From contig LDIV01000001.1 in the NCBI GenBank assembly GCA_001468855.1, positions 185,290 through 193,325 of the forward strand: 8,036 bases of DNA. Reading direction: 5' to 3'. The DNA is from a candidate division TM6 bacterium UASB124. GTDB taxonomy: Bacteria > Dependentiae > Babeliae > Babeliales > RVW-14. A program made the translations under genes and the position numbers. Below the pieces are notes generated by a model. That model saw nothing but the letters and a program-made list of their open reading frames with translations. It had not been told where the DNA came from and did no database searches. Within the stretch, counting starts at the first letter, position 1, and every line of letters starts with the position of its first letter. Shown piece after piece: positions 6,212-8,036 of this stretch.

Positions 6212-6600
6212 GCAGGACTTATGCAAAAAATGCAAATCGATAATGAAATGCTATAAGTCGATGAGTTACTCTTGTTGTTTTAGATCTCAAAAATAGTTAA
6301 GCGAATGCTCAGGTCATTCAAACTTGAGACAATTTTTGTGCATTGAAGAAAGCTGTAAGCAAAAAAATATTGCAAACATATATGCCTCTTATTTTTCGGA
6401 TGGAGAATTCCTTGAGAAGTCAAAAATCTTAACTCTTTTCATTCGCATAATCAGTTCAAATAACTTTCTCTATTTTTATCAATGAAGAGCTGTGTTTTTC
6501 AATAGTGATTTAGAATTGACAAAACGCCAACAAAGCCTCATTTTCTAAATAAAAAAGCCACCTTTTTGTCATTTTTCTCACATTTTAAAAAATCTTTTTT
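6212..6600. other. Gene-free stretch, possibly remnants of another insertion sequence
   Basis: The IS30 match breaks at 6212. Just after it, GACTTATGCA (6216-6225) and TGCTATAAGTC (6249-6259) form an imperfect inverted repeat. On the minus strand a frame of about 60 codons ends at 6280 (…LNDLSIRLTIFEI, stop), but it has no good start and I recognise no family. CAACAAAGCC at 6528-6537 resembles the terminal sequence of IS903-like IS5-family elements, but no matching second end is present. Nothing here is firmly assignable. Confidence 0.35.
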
Positions 6601-6607
6601 CAATCTA

Positions 6608-6637
6608 TTGATTTTCTACCTGTCAATTATGTATAGT
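6608..6637 (+). promoter_or_regulatory. Putative promoter of the structured RNA gene
   Basis: TTGATT (6608-6613), an 18-base spacer and TATAGT (6632-6637) match the sigma70 pattern, 4/6 and 5/6. A transcript would start near 6644, about 30 bases before the closing helix of the RNA. Confidence 0.45.
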
Positions 6638-6675
6638 GAATATAGGATTGAAATACACAGTGAAAACAAAATAGT

Positions 6676-6898
6676 CAGACAAGCTATTGGAGAACTGATA
6701 ATCCCTCTTTGAGGAGTAGGTTCTACCAAATACCGGACTTGCTTATATATCCGCGTGATAATAACAAGTTAAAGGTATTACATGGCTCGCTATAGAAATG
6801 TAGCAACTGTAACGTGCATCATATAATGCGACAGGTCCACACCCGGATTTTTAGCAGATTGATCACGCAAACGGTATAGCCAATGTATAGCTTGTCTG
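6676..6898 (+). ncRNA. Structured non-coding RNA of unknown class: four-way junction with possible pseudoknot
   Basis: There is no coding frame, but there is a consistent fold. P1: CAGACAAGCTAT (6676-6687) pairs perfectly with 6887-6898, 12 bp. H1: 6688-6695 with 6720-6728, 8 bp with A6725 bulged, capped by CCTC-TTT-GAGG (6704-6714). H2: AATACC (6729-6734) with GGTATT (6774-6779), then ACTTG/CAAGT and TTAT/ATAA up to a 14-nt loop (6747-6760). P5: ACATGGCT (6780-6787) with 6878-6886, 8 bp with A6882 bulged. P1, H1, H2 and P5 meet with no unpaired base between them. Inside P5 are GCTATA-GAAA-TGTAGC (6789-6804), a GNRA tetraloop hairpin, and CTGT/ACAG plus GCAT/ATGC (6807-6834). Loop GCGTGAT (6753-6759) can pair with ATCACGC (6862-6868) as a 7-bp pseudoknot. 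A promoter-like sequence precedes it and a strong terminator follows 8 bases later. I see no hallmark of RNase P RNA, tmRNA, 6S RNA or the SRP domain-IV loop. Confidence 0.68.
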
Positions 6899-6901
6899 AA
6901 C

Positions 6902-6940
6902 AAAAGGGGTTGTGAATGCAAAACATTCACAACCCCTTTT
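6902..6940. terminator. Strong bidirectional terminator between the RNA gene and the minus-strand genes
   Basis: A perfect 13-bp stem GGGGTTGTGAATG (6906-6918) / CATTCACAACCCC (6924-6936), loop CAAAA, flanked by AAAA on the left and six T on the right. It ends the structured RNA on the plus strand and, read the other way, the small membrane protein gene ending at 6961. Confidence 0.93.
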
Positions 6941-6960
6941 TTATTCATCAATGATCTGAT

Positions 6961-7119
6961 TTAATAATTTTTTTTATTCGATGTCAGCAACTTGATGCCC
7001 AATATAATAAGATAAAAACCAAGAACAATGATTATAAGTTTTGGCATCATAGGAAACACGAGTACAAGTCCCAGCACTACAAGAATTATTCCAATAACAT
7101 TTTTGTTCATCATATCCAT
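6961..7119 (-). CDS. Small hydrophobic membrane protein, 52 residues, unknown function
   Basis: The frame starting at 7119 encodes MDMMNKNVIGIILVVLGLVL followed by VFPMMPKLIIIVLGFYLIIL and a short polar Lys/Asn tail. Two membrane segments (about residues 8-22 and 27-45) form a hairpin with a Pro-containing turn (FPMMPK). AAGGGG lies 5 bases before ATG 7119, which favours it over ATG 7113 and 7110. A longer frame on the same strand (from 7237) overlaps it, but its product is not protein-like and is rejected. The upstream gene ends at 7256 with no terminator between, so the two may be co-transcribed; the hairpin at 6902-6940 ends the unit. I recognise no family. Being missed by length-based gene finding would be easy. 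Confidence 0.65.
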   Translation of the reverse strand: MDMMNKNVIGIILVVLGLVLVFPMMPKLIIIVLGFYLIILGIKLLTSNKKNY

Positions 7120-7255
7120 ACAGTCCCCTTACTCTCTTTCTCCTTTTAAAAAACTTTGCGGCCACCACAAGAACGCATAGCTTGATTGTGCCATCCAACC
7201 GTAAAATCTGCAAATACTTTTTCACGGAAAAATCCAAACAAAATCTCCAATGCTT

Positions 7256-7915
7256 TTAAAACCCAAACACCTTCTTAAACTCATCAAATCTATCGGCCTT
7301 AACCAAAAGATACAGTACATCGGTAAGATCATAGCGACCGCCGTCATCTTTTAACAAATAATCAGTACATCGGGCGCACCCATCCAAGCCAAACTTTGAG
7401 ATCAGGCATCCAATCAATTTATGTTCTTCAACAAATTGTCGTTTTTTCATAAAAAGACGCCACCCTTTCTCCATTGTTATAGACATATCCAAACAATCAG
7501 AAAGCGAAACTTCCATCCATCCTCTTTTAAGACACGACACAACATCACCATATGTCTGTTTTAGTTCTTGCAAGGAACATCGAACACCATTATCATCCGC
7601 TAACGTTATTACTAATAAACATCCTTCCAAATATGCAAAATCAGACGCTTTAATAGGCCAAACATCAGACCGCAACCTTCGAGCACTGTTATTCAAAGAA
7701 ACTAAAACATTGTAATCCGACGTATTACCTACATACAAATATCGAACATGATTACAATCATTCACTGGCATTTGCTCAAGCTTTCCGGCTAATATTGTGC
7801 AATAAGAAGGAACATCATCAATAGATTGGATTACAGGAACTTTACATGCAGCATGTGCAATTGTTGTGGAACTCAAAAAACAAACGGCTAAAAAAATGCT
7901 ACCGACAGTCAACAT
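7256..7915 (-). CDS. Exported Cys-rich protein of unknown function
   Basis: 219 residues from ATG 7915. The first 22 form a Sec signal peptide (LTVGSIFLAVCFLSSTTIAHA) with a signal peptidase I site after AHA. The mature part has ten Cys (24, 39, 54, 99, 113, 128, 141, 170, 180, 183), which in an exported protein could form disulfides; CARC at 180-183 has the CxxC spacing. The C-terminal part (about 150-219) looks helical, with paired hydrophobic stretches such as FVEEHKLIGCLISKFGL and YDLTDVLYLLVKADRFDEF. This suggests an alpha-solenoid related to degenerate ankyrin-like repeats, but no diagnostic repeat is seen. GAGGGGG lies 7 bases before 7915, so that start is chosen over an in-frame ATG at 7975 with no such site, which would put 20 residues ahead of the signal peptide. 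I do not recognise the family. Confidence 0.72.
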   Translation of the reverse strand: MLTVGSIFLAVCFLSSTTIAHAACKVPVIQSIDDVPSYCTILAGKLEQMPVNDCNHVRYLYVGNTSDYNVLVSLNNSARRLRSDVWPIKASDFAYLEGCLLVITLADDNGVRCSLQELKQTYGDVVSCLKRGWMEVSLSDCLDMSITMEKGWRLFMKKRQFVEEHKLIGCLISKFGLDGCARCTDYLLKDDGGRYDLTDVLYLLVKADRFDEFKKVFGF

Positions 7916-8036
7916 GATAAACCCCCTCGAAAGACTGATTAAAGATTTTACAATCTTGTATATCAAAATATCCAACCAAAATCTTTTTGAATAACATCAC
8001 ATCATAATCGATATACAATTAGGGCTGCTCGCCAGA

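Noticed and set aside
6831..6856. SRP RNA domain IV in the structured RNA
   Set aside because: ACAGGTCC followed by GGA and AGCAG recalls the SRP signature, but the GGAA tetraloop is absent, extra bases lie between the parts and the flanking helix is not formed.
6676..6898. Retron-type RNA because of the long end-to-end inverted repeat
   Set aside because: No reverse transcriptase gene is nearby, and the ends close a compact multi-helix junction instead of the msr/msd layout.
6974..7237. Minus-strand frame of 87 codons
   Set aside because: Its product is a mixed, Cys/Tyr-rich string. The overlapping frame from 7119 has a ribosome binding site and two membrane helices and explains the region better.
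7149..7274. Open minus-strand frame of 42 codons (…REKVFADFTVGWHNQAMRSC…) after the Cys-rich gene
   Set aside because: It reads somewhat like protein and could be a decayed fragment, but it has only TTG as a possible start, no convincing ribosome binding site and overlaps the preceding gene's end, so I do not list it.

Overview
The window is AT-rich DNA from what looks like a host-associated bacterium. Three of its genes encode exported proteins of kinds often used on eukaryotic hosts: an ankyrin-repeat protein, a PPP-family protein phosphatase behind a long disordered Ser/Thr-rich region, and a small phospholipase D (PLD)-type nuclease. Many short exported proteins, decayed insertion sequences and loosely packed genes fit an intracellular symbiont of protists. 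Candidatus Dependentiae (TM6), Chlamydiae-like and Rickettsiales/Legionella-like bacteria are all possible; I lean to Dependentiae, but this is inference and no marker gene settles it.

Layout. Positions 1-555 (minus) hold the N-terminal 185 residues of a CaCA-family cation exchanger, cut by the window edge. It is divergent from a TrmH/RlmB-type rRNA 2'-O-methyltransferase (878-1627, plus), whose terminator lies partly inside its last codons and also serves the convergent ankyrin gene (1660-2385, minus). The ankyrin gene and the exported phosphatase (2648-4471, plus) are divergent. Each has a recognisable promoter and a short perfect tandem duplication in its leader. A strong terminator (4490-4520) closes the phosphatase unit.

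Positions 4521-6600 are a decayed accessory region. Two remnants of the 5' end of the same IS30-family element lie in inverted orientation (4739-4994 minus; 6113-6211 plus) on either side of a PLD gene. That gene is split by a +1 frameshift: the signal peptide is in one frame and the intact HKD catalytic domain in another. Its 3' end runs into six perfect copies of a 16-bp repeat (5967-6062).

Positions 6608-6940 contain the most unusual feature: an apparent independent non-coding RNA gene of about 225 nt. It has a promoter-like sequence, a perfect 12-bp closing helix, a four-way junction with no unpaired junction bases, a GAAA tetraloop hairpin, a possible 7-bp pseudoknot and its own strong terminator. 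I could not assign it to a known RNA class. After it, on the minus strand, come an overlooked 52-residue membrane protein (6961-7119) and an unrecognised exported Cys-rich protein (7256-7915), probably co-transcribed and ending at the shared bidirectional terminator.

The exchanger and the methyltransferase look like housekeeping functions. The exported proteins may act at the host interface, but no secretion-system gene is present here to support that.
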